Source: an uncultured Actinomycetes bacterium (GTDB taxonomy: Bacteria; Actinomycetota; Geothermincolia; Fen-727; JACVIW01). From it: 64,000 nt of DNA. The DNA lies in contig CAKZLU010000002.1 of NCBI GenBank assembly GCA_937127245.1, forward strand, positions 1 to 64,000. The letters run 5' to 3'. The number at the start of each line of letters is the position of its first letter. The first letter of the stretch is position 1. Made by a program: the position numbers and the translations under genes. The notes under the pieces are model-generated. The model saw nothing but the letters and a program-made list of their open reading frames with translations. It did not search any database and was not told the origin of the DNA. Of this stretch, positions 1 to 8,864 are shown one piece after another.

Positions 1-423
1 GACGCCTGTCGCATCATGAAGGTCTCACTAAGCCAGTTCTACGAGATCAAGAGGGCGTTCCAGACCGGAGGTCTGGAAGCTCTCTTGGACAAGCCGCCGG
101 TCCCCGGCTTCCCGCCCCACAAGCTGCCCGAGGACACCGAGAAGAAGATCGTGGATCTCTCCATAGAGCACCCCGCATGGGGACAGCAGCGAGTGAGAGA
201 TGAGCTCATCCCGCACGGGATCGTCACCTCGGCAACGACCGTGCGCAACGTTTGGGTGCGACACGGGATCCAGACGCGCTACAAGAGGATGCTCGAGCTT
301 GAAAAGAGGACCGCCGACAAGACCTTCAAGCTGTCCGAGGAGCAGATACGCTTGCTTGAGAAGCACAACCCCGAATACTCAGAAAGGCACGTGGAGAGCC
401 TCTATTATGACCTACTTCAGTAA
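1..423 (+). pseudogene. IS481-like transposase N-terminal remnant
   Basis: The reading frame is open from the first base of the window, so the 5' end lies outside. The first in-frame ATG is at 16, but the residues before it (DACRI) fit an HTH that runs on upstream. The visible part resembles the helix-turn-helix and linker of IS481/IS3-group transposases: SQFYEIKRAFQTGG, then a second HTH around AWGQQRVRDELIPHGI. The frame ends after ERHVESLYYDLLQ, about where the DDE catalytic domain should begin, and no catalytic domain follows in any frame before the tRNA at 513. It is therefore a dead fragment. Family assignment is from memory of these transposases. Confidence 0.7.
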
Positions 424-449
424 AGACCTTCTGGATGCCCTTCGGGATA

Positions 450-478
450 TTGAACTTTCATATATCATGAGATAATAT
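450..478 (+). promoter_or_regulatory. Promoter of tRNA-Val
   Basis: TTGAAC (450-455) and TAATAT (473-478) are separated by 17 bases, and the predicted start near 485 lies about 28 bases before the tRNA. The same transcript could read on into thrS, whose start is only 48 bases beyond the tRNA. Confidence 0.5.
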
Positions 479-512
479 ATGGGTCGAAAAATCGAGGATT
501 CATGCCTTGTGT

Positions 513-587
513 GGGCGCGTAGCTCAGTGGTAGAGCGCTTCCTTGACGCGGAAGAGGTCGGTAGTTCGATCCTACTCGCGCCCACCA
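513..587 (+). tRNA. tRNA-Val (GAC)
   Basis: A full cloverleaf is visible. The acceptor stem GGGCGCG pairs perfectly with CGCGCCC. A GCTC/GAGC D-stem follows, then the anticodon stem CTTCC/GGAAG around loop TTGACGC, which gives anticodon GAC (valine). The T-arm carries the loop TTCGATC. The 3' CCA is encoded (585-587). It lies between the transposase remnant and thrS; tRNA genes are common insertion neighbours, but no attachment-site duplication is visible. Confidence 0.95.
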
Positions 588-635
588 TTTTATTGCTTGG
601 AACAATCCTTTATGAGAAATTAACAGGGGATAGTT

Positions 636-2564
636 ATGCCGAATGACGAGGTTTTGCAAATAAAGGTCGGTGGGGAGAAAACGGTGGAGATTACCAGAGG
701 GAAAACGGTTAAGGACGCCCTCTTGCTTGCCGGGTTCGATGTTGAAGAGGTACTCGCCGCCGATTATAACGGAAACACGGTGGACCTGCCACACCAACTC
801 TTCGATTCGGGAAATATCACCCCGCTCGGGTTTGACTCTCCGCGAGGAAGAGAGGCTTACAGGCACACCGCATCCCACATCATGGCTCAGGCGGTAAAAA
901 GGCTTTTTCCGGAGGCGAAACTCGCGATTGGGCCGGCCATCGAGGATGGTTTTTACTACGATTTTGAGATACCAGAAAAACTCACCCCTGAGGACCTTCC
1001 CCACATAGAGGAGGAGATGAGGCGAATCATCTCGGAGGATTTGCCGATCGAACGCAGGGAAATGTCGAGACGAGACGCGATCAAATATTTCGAGAACAAA
1101 TCTGAAAGATTTAAAGTCGAACTGTTAGAAGAGATAGATGATGAGACCGTGACAGTATATTCTCAGGGGGAGTTTTCGGATCTTTGCAGAGGACCACATC
1201 TGTCCACAACCGGCAGGGTTAAAGCGTTTAAACTCCTTACGCTTGCCGGCGCTTACTGGAGGGGAGACGAATCGCGTGAGATGCTTCAGAGAATCTACGG
1301 GACCGCATTCGATTCTCAAGAAGAACTTGACGAATATCTGGAAGCTAGAAATGAGGCGATAAGAAGGGACCACAGAAGGCTTGGCGTCGAACTTGAGCTT
1401 TTCTCAATCAGGGATGAGATCGGACCTGGACTTGTTATCTACCATCCGAAAGGCGCGATTCTCAGAACGGTGATAGAAGACTTCCTGAAAAAAGAACACG
1501 AAAAGCGCGGGTATCAACTTGTAATTTCTCCCCACATCATGCGCAGAGACATATGGGCGACAAGCGGACACCTTCAAATGGAATACCCGATGTATTTTTT
1601 CGATATCGAAGGGCACGGATATGGCATAAAGCCGATGAACTGCCCCGCCCACATATTAATTTACAAATCCAAAACACGCGGGCACAGAGACCTACCGCTA
1701 AGATTCTTCGAGCTGGGAACCGTTTATCGGCATGAGCGCTCCGGGGTGCTACACGGGCTTTTAAGAGTCAGGGGTTTCACGCAGGATGACGCGCACATAT
1801 TTTGCACGATGGACCAAGCTGAGGAAGAAATAAACAACTGCATATCATTCGCCTTCGAGGTTCAGCGCGTCTTCGGTTTTGACACTTTCAGAATCGCCCT
1901 ATCGACCAGGCCTGAGCATTTCGTCGGCAATCTCGCCGACTGGGAAAGAGCGACCCAAACGCTTAAGAAAGCGCTAGAGTCAAACGACCTCGAGTATTCT
2001 GTCGATGAGGGCGAGGGAGTATTTTACGGTCCAAAAATCGATGTAAAACTGAAAGACGCTCTTGGAAGATGGTGGCAGGGACCAACTATTCAGTTTGATT
2101 TCAACCTTCCAAGAAGATTTGAGATGTCATATGTTGGCGCCGACAACGAAGAGCACACGCCCGTAATGATTCATCGAACTGTGCTCGGAAGCCTCGAGCG
2201 ATACATAGGAATCCTCATCGAGCAGTACGCCGGCGCTTTTCCACTGTGGCTCGCTCCGGTGCAGGTGAATGTACTTCCCATAGCTGACCGTCACGTTCCC
2301 TACGCAAAAGAGGTCGCTGAAATACTTACCTTGAGAGGAATACGCACTGAGATAAATGATGAGCGTGAGACGACCGCAAACAAAATCAGAAAAGCGTGGC
2401 AGATGAAAATACCTTACATGATAATTCTGGGTGATCGGGAGGAGAGCACACGGACCGTAAGCATGAGATCGCTTTCGGGCAAGGACGAGCGGGGATTGGA
2501 TTTAGAAAAAGTGATAGAAGCCCTTCTGTCCGAGATTGAAAGCAAATCCGTAAGGAAGGTGTAG
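636..2564 (+). CDS. thrS: Threonyl-tRNA synthetase
   Basis: This class II aminoacyl-tRNA synthetase charges tRNA-Thr in the cytoplasm. The 642 residues match the usual full length. In order there are an N-terminal TGS domain (about 1-62), the editing domain with HTASH (about 77-81), the catalytic core with the zinc-binding Cys336 in KPMNCPAHI, motif 3 near HRTVLGSLERYIG, and a C-terminal anticodon-binding domain. The ATG is preceded by AGGGGA. The next gene starts on the base after its stop, so the two are co-transcribed. No T-box leader fits in the 48 bases after the tRNA. In actinobacteria thrS is commonly followed by a HIT gene, as here. Confidence 0.97.
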   Translation: MPNDEVLQIKVGGEKTVEITRGKTVKDALLLAGFDVEEVLAADYNGNTVDLPHQLFDSGNITPLGFDSPRGREAYRHTASHIMAQAVKRLFPEAKLAIGPAIEDGFYYDFEIPEKLTPEDLPHIEEEMRRIISEDLPIERREMSRRDAIKYFENKSERFKVELLEEIDDETVTVYSQGEFSDLCRGPHLSTTGRVKAFKLLTLAGAYWRGDESREMLQRIYGTAFDSQEELDEYLEARNEAIRRDHRRLGVELELFSIRDEIGPGLVIYHPKGAILRTVIEDFLKKEHEKRGYQLVISPHIMRRDIWATSGHLQMEYPMYFFDIEGHGYGIKPMNCPAHILIYKSKTRGHRDLPLRFFELGTVYRHERSGVLHGLLRVRGFTQDDAHIFCTMDQAEEEINNCISFAFEVQRVFGFDTFRIALSTRPEHFVGNLADWERATQTLKKALESNDLEYSVDEGEGVFYGPKIDVKLKDALGRWWQGPTIQFDFNLPRRFEMSYVGADNEEHTPVMIHRTVLGSLERYIGILIEQYAGAFPLWLAPVQVNVLPIADRHVPYAKEVAEILTLRGIRTEINDERETTANKIRKAWQMKIPYMIILGDREESTRTVSMRSLSGKDERGLDLEKVIEALLSEIESKSVRKV

Positions 2565-3041
2565 TTGGACATTATATACACTCCCTGGAGGTACGAGTAC
2601 GTGAGTAACGTTGACAAGCGCCCTAGTTGTATTTTTTGTGACCGAGTGAAAGAGAACGAGGACAAAAAAAATTTTATTCTTCACAGGGGCGAGAAATGCT
2701 TTGTTATTCTGAACCTTTATCCTTACACCACCGGTCATTTGATGATCGCGCCGTATGAGCATCTTCCGTCAATCGAAGACCTTGACGCTCATACGCTTGC
2801 GGAAATGATGGAGCTCTGCAAGAAATCAATGAAAGCGATAAGAGCGGCTTTTCAGCCGGAAGGGTTTAACATAGGCATAAACATATCGAGGGTCGCCGGC
2901 GCCGGCATTGTGGATCATGTTCACATGCACGTGGTGCCGAGATGGGCGGGCGACAGCAATTTTATGGCTGTTGTCGCGAGCACGAGAGTGCTTCCGTGCG
3001 ATCTCGACCAGGTCTATAATGCGCTTTCAAAAAGTTTCTGA
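2565..3041 (+). CDS. HIT-family nucleotide hydrolase/phosphorylase
   Basis: A 158-residue histidine-triad protein with the catalytic motif HVHMHVV (His118, 120 and 122) and an N-terminal CIFC pair. The opening IIYTPWRYEYV is like that of the actinobacterial HIT proteins encoded beside thrS, related to AP4A phosphorylases and ADP-hydrolysing enzymes. The substrate is probably a dinucleoside polyphosphate or nucleoside phosphoramidate, but cannot be settled from sequence. The start is TTG, directly after the thrS stop, with AAGGAAGG in the thrS tail as ribosome-binding site. Its TGA abuts the stop codon of the convergent EF-G-like gene with no base between. Confidence 0.9.
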   Translation: MDIIYTPWRYEYVSNVDKRPSCIFCDRVKENEDKKNFILHRGEKCFVILNLYPYTTGHLMIAPYEHLPSIEDLDAHTLAEMMELCKKSMKAIRAAFQPEGFNIGINISRVAGAGIVDHVHMHVVPRWAGDSNFMAVVASTRVLPCDLDQVYNALSKSF

Positions 3042-5120
3042 CTAGGACTCTTCCTTTTCTTTCTTGGCCTCGGCGATTATTTTCTGCGCAATGTGGTCAG
3101 GCACTTCCTCGTAGTGGCTGAACTCCATGCTAAACACGCCCCTGCCGCCCGTGATTGACCTTAAGTCAATAGAGTAGCGGGACATTTCCGCGAGTGGAAC
3201 TTGCGCCCTCACCACCTGCATTTTCCCCTTCGGTTCCATACCCAATATGCGCCCGCGTTTCGAGTTGAGGTCCCCGATAACATCTCCCATGTACTGCTCG
3301 GGAACAGTGACCTCAACGGTCATGATAGGCTCAAGTAAAACGGGGTCCGCCTTGAAAACTCCCTCCTTGATCGCCTTGGAAGCGGCCATCTTAAAAGCGA
3401 GCTCGGAGGAGTCAACCGTGTGGAAAGAGCCATCGTAAAGCGTTACCCGCATATCGATGAGAGGATATCCGGCGAGAAATCCCTCTTGCATTGCCGCCAC
3501 TACGCCCTTTTCCACGCCCGGTATGTATTGCCTGGGTATTACTCCGCCCACGATCTTGTCGACAAATTCGAACCCTTCGCCTCTCTGCATTGGCTCGAGC
3601 TTTAAGAATACATGACCGTACTGACCGTGACCGCCGGTTTGCTTTTTGTGCTTACCCTCGGCCTCAACGGTCTTCCTTATTGTCTCCTTGTAGGGGACCT
3701 TCGGACTTTCGGTAATAACGTCAACGCCGAATTTCCTCCTCATCTTTTCCACTATTACATCCAGATGGGCTTCTCCGGCGCCGCTTATGATCGTCTGATT
3801 TATCTCGGTGTCTCTCTTCACCTCAAGCATCGGGTCCTCTTCGCGAAGCCTCCCCAAAGCAGTTGAGAGCTTGTCTTCGTCGCCCTTCGTTTTGGGAGCG
3901 ACCGCAAGTGACATTACTGGTTTGGGGTACTCGACTCTGGGAAGAACAATGGGATTATCCTTATCGCATAACGTGTCGCAGGTGCTGGTTTCGCCGAGCT
4001 TCGCAACCGCGCCCAGTTCCCCGGATTGAAGAGATGTAACCGGCTGCTGTTCCTTTCCCTTTATTAGATAGAGCTGTCCGATTCTCTCATTCTTGCCGTT
4101 GGAGGAGTTTAAAACGCTCGAATCGCTTTTCATGGTGCCCGAAAAAACGCGGAAATATGTAAGCTTGCCAACGTAGGGGTCTGCCATGGTCTTAAAGACG
4201 AGCGCTGTAAGCGGCGCGTCACTTTTTCTCGGTCTGGTAACCTCTCCGCTAGAAGGCATCTCCCCCTTGATATCTGGCAGATCCTCCGGGCTGGGGAGAA
4301 CGTCGGTTATGAAATCAAGAAACTGGACTATTCCGATTCCTTTTACGGCGGAGCCGCAGAGTATAGGCACAAGTGTTCCGGCAAGGAGCGCCTTTCTTAA
4401 CGCCGGGAGTACTTCCTCGTCTGATATTTCTCCCTCTTCCAGGTATCTCTCAAGCAAACTGTCATCCGTTTCGGCAACCGCCTCAACGATCTTTTCTTTG
4501 TATTCTGAAACTGTATCCGCCATGTCGTCAGGTATGGGTATTTCCGAAACCTTACCCTGCCCCGTCACCTCGTATGCTTTTGACGAGATGAGGTCTATTA
4601 TTCCTCTGAAATCGTGTTCCTCGCCTATGGGAAGGGTCAAGGGAACCGTGTTTCCTTTCAAAGTTTCAGAGATATCGCCGAGCGTTCTTTCGAAACTGGC
4701 TCGCTCCCTGTCGAGTTTGCTTATGAATATTACGCGGGGGATGTTTAAGGAGTTTGCCTTTTCCCACATAAGCTCTGTCTGAACCTCAACGCCATCGACG
4801 CCTGAAACGACGAAACAGGCGGTGTCCACAACATGGATGGATGAGATCGCATCCCCTATGAAATCCAGATAGCCCGGAGTATCGAGGACAAATACCCTTT
4901 GCTTGTTCCAAGTAAAATGAGCGATCGCGCAGTTGATGGATATCTTCCTTCTTATCTCATCCTCGTCAAAGTCGGTCGTTGTGTTTCCCTGCTCAACATC
5001 TCCCATGCGCGTTATGGCGCCGGCGGCATACAGCAAGCCCTCGGTGAGCGTTGTTTTTCCGCTTCCACCGTGACCGAATAGACCTAAATTCTTGATTCCC
5101 TCAATTTCCGTCGTAGCCAC
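3042..5120 (-). CDS. Elongation factor G-like GTPase (FusA2 type)
   Basis: A 692-residue translational GTPase with EF-G architecture: G domain, domain II, then the C-terminal III-V domains. The P-loop is GHGGSGKT (16-23) where canonical EF-G has AHIDAGKT; G3 is DTPGYLDF and G4 is SKLD in place of NKMD. These changes mark the EF-G-like or EF-G2 subfamily, which is found beside the housekeeping fusA and whose role in translocation is uncertain. It stands alone, away from the rps/rpl str operon, which supports paralogue status. The start is GTG at 5120 after AAGGGGG. A possible -10 (TATAAT) lies at 5185-5190 on this strand without a good -35. Confidence 0.9.
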   Translation of the reverse strand: MATTEIEGIKNLGLFGHGGSGKTTLTEGLLYAAGAITRMGDVEQGNTTTDFDEDEIRRKISINCAIAHFTWNKQRVFVLDTPGYLDFIGDAISSIHVVDTACFVVSGVDGVEVQTELMWEKANSLNIPRVIFISKLDRERASFERTLGDISETLKGNTVPLTLPIGEEHDFRGIIDLISSKAYEVTGQGKVSEIPIPDDMADTVSEYKEKIVEAVAETDDSLLERYLEEGEISDEEVLPALRKALLAGTLVPILCGSAVKGIGIVQFLDFITDVLPSPEDLPDIKGEMPSSGEVTRPRKSDAPLTALVFKTMADPYVGKLTYFRVFSGTMKSDSSVLNSSNGKNERIGQLYLIKGKEQQPVTSLQSGELGAVAKLGETSTCDTLCDKDNPIVLPRVEYPKPVMSLAVAPKTKGDEDKLSTALGRLREEDPMLEVKRDTEINQTIISGAGEAHLDVIVEKMRRKFGVDVITESPKVPYKETIRKTVEAEGKHKKQTGGHGQYGHVFLKLEPMQRGEGFEFVDKIVGGVIPRQYIPGVEKGVVAAMQEGFLAGYPLIDMRVTLYDGSFHTVDSSELAFKMAASKAIKEGVFKADPVLLEPIMTVEVTVPEQYMGDVIGDLNSKRGRILGMEPKGKMQVVRAQVPLAEMSRYSIDLRSITGGRGVFSMEFSHYEEVPDHIAQKIIAEAKKEKEES

Positions 5121-5362
5121 GTTTTTCCCCCTTATTTCGTATCGACCCGATTCCAGATTGATCCCAAATAATGGACGGTAATTTATTATAGCCTAACCCC
5201 GGTGATATCGGTGTGCGATAATCTTCATTGAAAACACACGGTTGCGTCTAAACCATAAACTTAAATATAGAGAGAATTGAGCGCTGCAAACCGCTTTGAT
5301 TTAGAGCTAACAGCATACGGCAGCTTAATTGCGCCTAACGCTTCAAATATCTCAGTTCCGAG

Positions 5363-6700
5363 ATGACGCGGATGATGCCAAAAATAATGAAGAAGAAAGA
5401 ATTAAAAGCGCAAATATGTTCCGTGGATGAAGGGTCCAGCGGTTATGATAGCGGAATACTCCCCGGGGATTTTCTCCTGAGGGTGGACGGAAAAACACCC
5501 AGGGACGTGATAGACTGCTACAATTTACTTTCAGCGGATGGCGAGCACCAGATTCTCATTGAGCGCCGCGGCAAGGCGATCAATCTGATGTTGAGGACAG
5601 GCGAAGCGCCGCTCGGGATACAGTTTGAGACTCCAGTTTTCGACGGAGTCATCAAGTGCAACAACAGATGCATATTCTGCTTTGTTGACCAACTTCCAGG
5701 GGGTCTTTCACCAGAACTCTACGTCAAGGATGATGATTACCGTCTGAGTTTCCTGTGCGGCAACTTCATCACTCTCACGAATATCAGAAACAGGGACCTC
5801 AAAAGAATTATCGGAATGAGGCTTTCCCCGCTGTACATGAGCCTTCATGCAACAGACCCTGCTCTCAGGGCGAAGATATTTGGCACCAAACACTCCAACA
5901 ATGCGCTTAAGTTACTAAAAAGACTGTTGAAGGAGAAAATAGATGTCCACATTCAAATAGTCCTGATGAAGGGCTTAAACGACGCAGCTATGCTTGATAA
6001 GACGCTTGACGACCTGAAAGATGAGTTTGAGGGAGTAAAATCAATAGGGGTCGTGCCGGTAGGAATATCCAAGTGCGACAAAAAGAGATTATTGGAAAGG
6101 TTCGCGTTCGACTCAGAATCATCTGCAGAGGTTATCGAAAGGATTGAGCGACGGCGTAAGGAATTTAAAACCGCCAGGTTGTTCGCCTCGGATGAGTTCT
6201 TCTATATAAGCGGCGAAAGTGTGCCGCACGCCGACTATTATGGTGATTTCCCGCAGCTCGAAAACGGAATCGGTCTTGCGCGTTCTTTCATCGACGGGTG
6301 GAACCAAGCGGTTAAAACCGTCCGCGAGCGTACCAAAAATAAGGAGATAAAACCGGAAGGGCTGGGTATTGTGACCTCTCCCATGGGGGAGTGGGTCCTA
6401 AAAGAGATACTTCTGGAGAAAAGAAGCGGTCTTCATTTACTTCCATGCAAGAATAATCTCTTCGGAGAGCGTGTGAATGTGTGCGGATTGATGCCTGGAA
6501 AAGACGTAAAAGAGGCGGCATGTAAAGGCGCCCGGGATAAGGGCGTTTCGAAAGTACTCGTTCCTTCTGTGGCTCTTTCAAAGGAAAGGTTTATCGATGG
6601 GGTGCACCTTCAAGAAATACGAAGAGAATTAGGCATTGAAGTGCTTGAAGTGGAATGCACGCCCGAAAGCCTCTTTCGCGCGTTGCGCGAATATATGTGA
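5363..6700 (+). CDS. DUF512 radical SAM protein with N-terminal PDZ-like domain
   Basis: A 445-residue protein of the DUF512 family. The first 75 residues form a PDZ-like domain (SSGYDSGILPGDFLLRVDG). Next comes a radical SAM cluster motif C99-x3-C103-x2-C106 in KCNNRCIFCFVDQLP, followed by the DUF512 region. The family is predicted to be an FeS oxidoreductase, and its reaction is unknown to me. It often precedes der, as here (13-base gap), so a link to ribosome assembly is a reasonable guess only. Several ATGs occur near the start (5363, 5372, 5375, 5387) and none has a strong ribosome-binding site, so the N-terminus is uncertain by up to eight residues. Confidence 0.88.
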   Translation: MTRMMPKIMKKKELKAQICSVDEGSSGYDSGILPGDFLLRVDGKTPRDVIDCYNLLSADGEHQILIERRGKAINLMLRTGEAPLGIQFETPVFDGVIKCNNRCIFCFVDQLPGGLSPELYVKDDDYRLSFLCGNFITLTNIRNRDLKRIIGMRLSPLYMSLHATDPALRAKIFGTKHSNNALKLLKRLLKEKIDVHIQIVLMKGLNDAAMLDKTLDDLKDEFEGVKSIGVVPVGISKCDKKRLLERFAFDSESSAEVIERIERRRKEFKTARLFASDEFFYISGESVPHADYYGDFPQLENGIGLARSFIDGWNQAVKTVRERTKNKEIKPEGLGIVTSPMGEWVLKEILLEKRSGLHLLPCKNNLFGERVNVCGLMPGKDVKEAACKGARDKGVSKVLVPSVALSKERFIDGVHLQEIRRELGIEVLEVECTPESLFRALREYM

Positions 6701-6713
6701 GGAAGTGTGAGAA

Positions 6714-8030
6714 ATGGGTAAAAAGAGATTACCGATTGTGGCAATTCTCGGCAGACCAAACGTGGGAAAGTCAACGCTCATGAACAGAATTGCCGCCAGA
6801 ATGTCGGCGATAGTGGATCCCACACCAGGCGTGACGAGAGACCGTAAGTACACAGAAGCAAGGTGGCGTGACAGGCAGTTCGTTATAGCGGACACGGGCG
6901 GGGTAGGCATAGATACCGATGGCTGGCTCGCAAAGGACATAGAGAGACAGGCTTTCTTTGCCGCCGAGGAAGCGGACGTTGTGATAATGCTCACGGACGT
7001 GACGACAGGTATCACCGAGGACGATGAATGGCTTGCAAGAAAGATAAAGCGAATGGGTCTCAACGTCGTTCTGGTGGTAAACAAGGTGGATAATGAGTCT
7101 TTAGAGAATGAGGCGAGCGTCTTTTATTCGCTCGGGCTCGGCGACCCCATACCCGTTTCCGCGTATCACAGCAGGGGAATCGGCGATCTTCTCGACAGGA
7201 TAATCGAGCTTCTTCCGCCTTTGCACGAGGAGCCGGAAGAACCGGAGATATCGGTGGCGATCGTTGGAAGACCTAATGTGGGAAAATCATCGATACTTAA
7301 CTGTCTTGCCAGAGAAGAAAGGTCTTTGGTACATGAAGAGCCCCACACAACCAGGGACACGGTCGATACCGTTATTGAATATGAGGGGTCCCTTATAAGA
7401 ATTCTCGACACGGCAGGACTCCGAAGGAAGAAAACTGCAATGGATGCGGTGGAATATTATAGTTCGGTAAGAACCTACCGCGCGATAGACGAGGCTGACA
7501 TAGTTCTCCTTATAGTCGACGCTTCGGAGGGTCCGACGGAGCATGACCAGAGAATTGCGAAAAAGATAGACGAGCGAGGAAAAGGGATCGCGGTGCTTTT
7601 GAACAAGTGGGACATTGTTAAAGAAAAGGATGACCCGAACGAAGTTATGGAGTCCGTATCGCACAAGTTCAGATACGCTCAGCATATACCTCTCCTCAGG
7701 GTTTCCGCGCTGAACGGATGGGGCATGGACAAGGTCATTCCGCTCGTCCTTGAGGTTTATGAACAATGGACAAGAAAAATACCGACACCCTCTTTGAACA
7801 CCTCAATATCGAACGTGAAAAGGATGCGCGGCGCACCGTCCAAGGGAGGAAAGAGCCTGAAAATGTATTATGCAACTCAGGTCAAGACAGCCCCGCCTAC
7901 CTTCCTTATCTTCGTAAACGACCCTGATCTTATAAAGGATAATTACAAACGTTTCATTGTAAACCAGATCCGCAATGAATACGGATTCTGGGGCAGCCCA
8001 ATACGGCTGATATTCAGAAAGTCCGATTGA
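6714..8030 (+). CDS. der: Ribosome assembly GTPase Der (EngA)
   Basis: A 438-residue protein with two tandem G domains, the hallmark of Der. GRPNVGKST lies near residue 12 and GRPNVGKSS near residue 185; each has DTxG and NKxD motifs (NKVD, NKWD). A C-terminal KH-like domain ends in GFWGSPIRLIFR, typical of the family. Der acts in late 50S ribosomal subunit assembly. The ATG at 6714 follows GAGGAAGTG, and the gene is probably co-transcribed with the upstream DUF512 gene. Confidence 0.97.
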   Translation: MGKKRLPIVAILGRPNVGKSTLMNRIAARMSAIVDPTPGVTRDRKYTEARWRDRQFVIADTGGVGIDTDGWLAKDIERQAFFAAEEADVVIMLTDVTTGITEDDEWLARKIKRMGLNVVLVVNKVDNESLENEASVFYSLGLGDPIPVSAYHSRGIGDLLDRIIELLPPLHEEPEEPEISVAIVGRPNVGKSSILNCLAREERSLVHEEPHTTRDTVDTVIEYEGSLIRILDTAGLRRKKTAMDAVEYYSSVRTYRAIDEADIVLLIVDASEGPTEHDQRIAKKIDERGKGIAVLLNKWDIVKEKDDPNEVMESVSHKFRYAQHIPLLRVSALNGWGMDKVIPLVLEVYEQWTRKIPTPSLNTSISNVKRMRGAPSKGGKSLKMYYATQVKTAPPTFLIFVNDPDLIKDNYKRFIVNQIRNEYGFWGSPIRLIFRKSD

Positions 8031-8189
8031 TTCACCCGGGAATCCTCACCGATAAAGGATTTGCGTCGCCCTCAATGTTATTTTTGGCTTAAGAATCGAA
8101 TTTTTTGAGAATTATTAGAGGAAAAACCGCATCATTATTGAAAAAATAATTAGATTTGATTCCCGGATGTCGGAAAGGGGGTGTAGGTA

Positions 8190-8471
8190 TTGACCAAAAA
8201 GGACCTTGTCGATGCGGTGAGAGCGAAGGCGGGGATCAAGGCGGGAGACGCAGCAAAGGCTGTTGATGCCGTTTTCGAGACAATCGCCGGCGCTCTAAAG
8301 AAGGGGCAGAAAGTTCAGCTCGTAGGTTTCGGAACGTTCGAAGTGCGCAAGAGGAAAGCGAGAACAGGCATCAATCCGCAGACTGGGGAGAAGATGAAGA
8401 TCGCCGCCACCAAAACACCGGCTTTCAAACCTGGCAAGGCTCTCAAGGAAGCGATTGCAAAGAAGAAATAG
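8190..8471 (+). CDS. hup: HU-type DNA-binding protein
   Basis: A 93-residue basic histone-like protein with the conserved order MTKKDLVDAV, GFGTFEVRKRKARTGINP (the DNA-contacting arm) and PAFKPGKALKEA. It bends and compacts DNA as a dimer. The start is TTG at 8190 behind AAAGGGGG. It stands alone, followed by a strong terminator, so it is likely a one-gene transcript. I see no convincing -35/-10 pair in the 159 bases upstream. Confidence 0.96.
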   Translation: MTKKDLVDAVRAKAGIKAGDAAKAVDAVFETIAGALKKGQKVQLVGFGTFEVRKRKARTGINPQTGEKMKIAATKTPAFKPGKALKEAIAKKK

Positions 8472-8494
8472 TCTTCCTTGAGAATGGTTCTTTA

Positions 8495-8526
8495 GAAAAA
8501 CCCCTCCCAGAAGGGGTTTTTCTTTT
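8495..8526 (+). terminator. Intrinsic terminator of the HU gene
   Basis: GAAAAACCCCT (8495-8505) pairs with AGGGGTTTTTC (8512-8522) around a six-base loop, followed by TTTT. It lies 24 bases after the HU stop codon. Confidence 0.85.
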
Positions 8527-8572
8527 GTGAAAGGCTAAATGCAGGTGTAGGAAAAATAAGCCCGATCAAAGT

Positions 8573-8601
8573 TTGCGCGCGAATAGGGGTGCTGGTAAAA
8601 T
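8573..8601 (+). promoter_or_regulatory. Promoter of tRNA-Pro
   Basis: TTGCGC (8573-8578), a 17-base spacer, then TAAAAT (8596-8601). Transcription would begin near 8608, about 11 bases before the tRNA. Confidence 0.45.
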
Positions 8602-8618
8602 CTTGATTGTTGATGAGA

Positions 8619-8696
8619 CGGGACGTGGCGCAGCCAGGTTAGCGCACTGGTCTGGGGGACCAGGGGTCGCCGGTTCAAATCCGGCCGTCCCGACCA
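8619..8696 (+). tRNA. tRNA-Pro (GGG)
   Basis: The acceptor stem CGGGACG pairs with CGTCCCG. The anticodon stem CTGGT/ACCAG encloses CTGGGGG, giving anticodon GGG (proline). The T-stem GCCGG/CCGGC encloses TTCAAAT. CCA is encoded at 8694-8696. Confidence 0.95.
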
Positions 8697-8864
8697 GACA
8701 AGACCAGGTAAAAATGGATTGAAAAATATCGCGGCTAATCCTCTGCTTCAGAGTTTGGATTCTCGGAACATTTGCCTGTAAGTCGAAAATTTCTTGATTT
8801 GAACAAGACTTGAATTGAGGCGGTAAATTACTGACCGCAAACATAAATAGCAGGCGGAATTCCG

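Noticed and set aside
588-635. A T-box riboswitch before thrS.
   Set aside because: Only 48 bases lie between the tRNA and thrS, and no T-box or specifier structure is visible.
465-1004. A 179-codon minus-strand frame.
   Set aside because: It runs antisense through tRNA-Val and thrS and has no recognisable content.
4186-4782. A 198-codon plus-strand frame.
   Set aside because: It is antisense to the EF-G-like gene, Ser-rich and low in complexity, as expected of a shadow frame.
8048-8072. An AATCCT/AGGATT hairpin after der as a terminator.
   Set aside because: The stem is weak with a nine-base loop and no T-tract.
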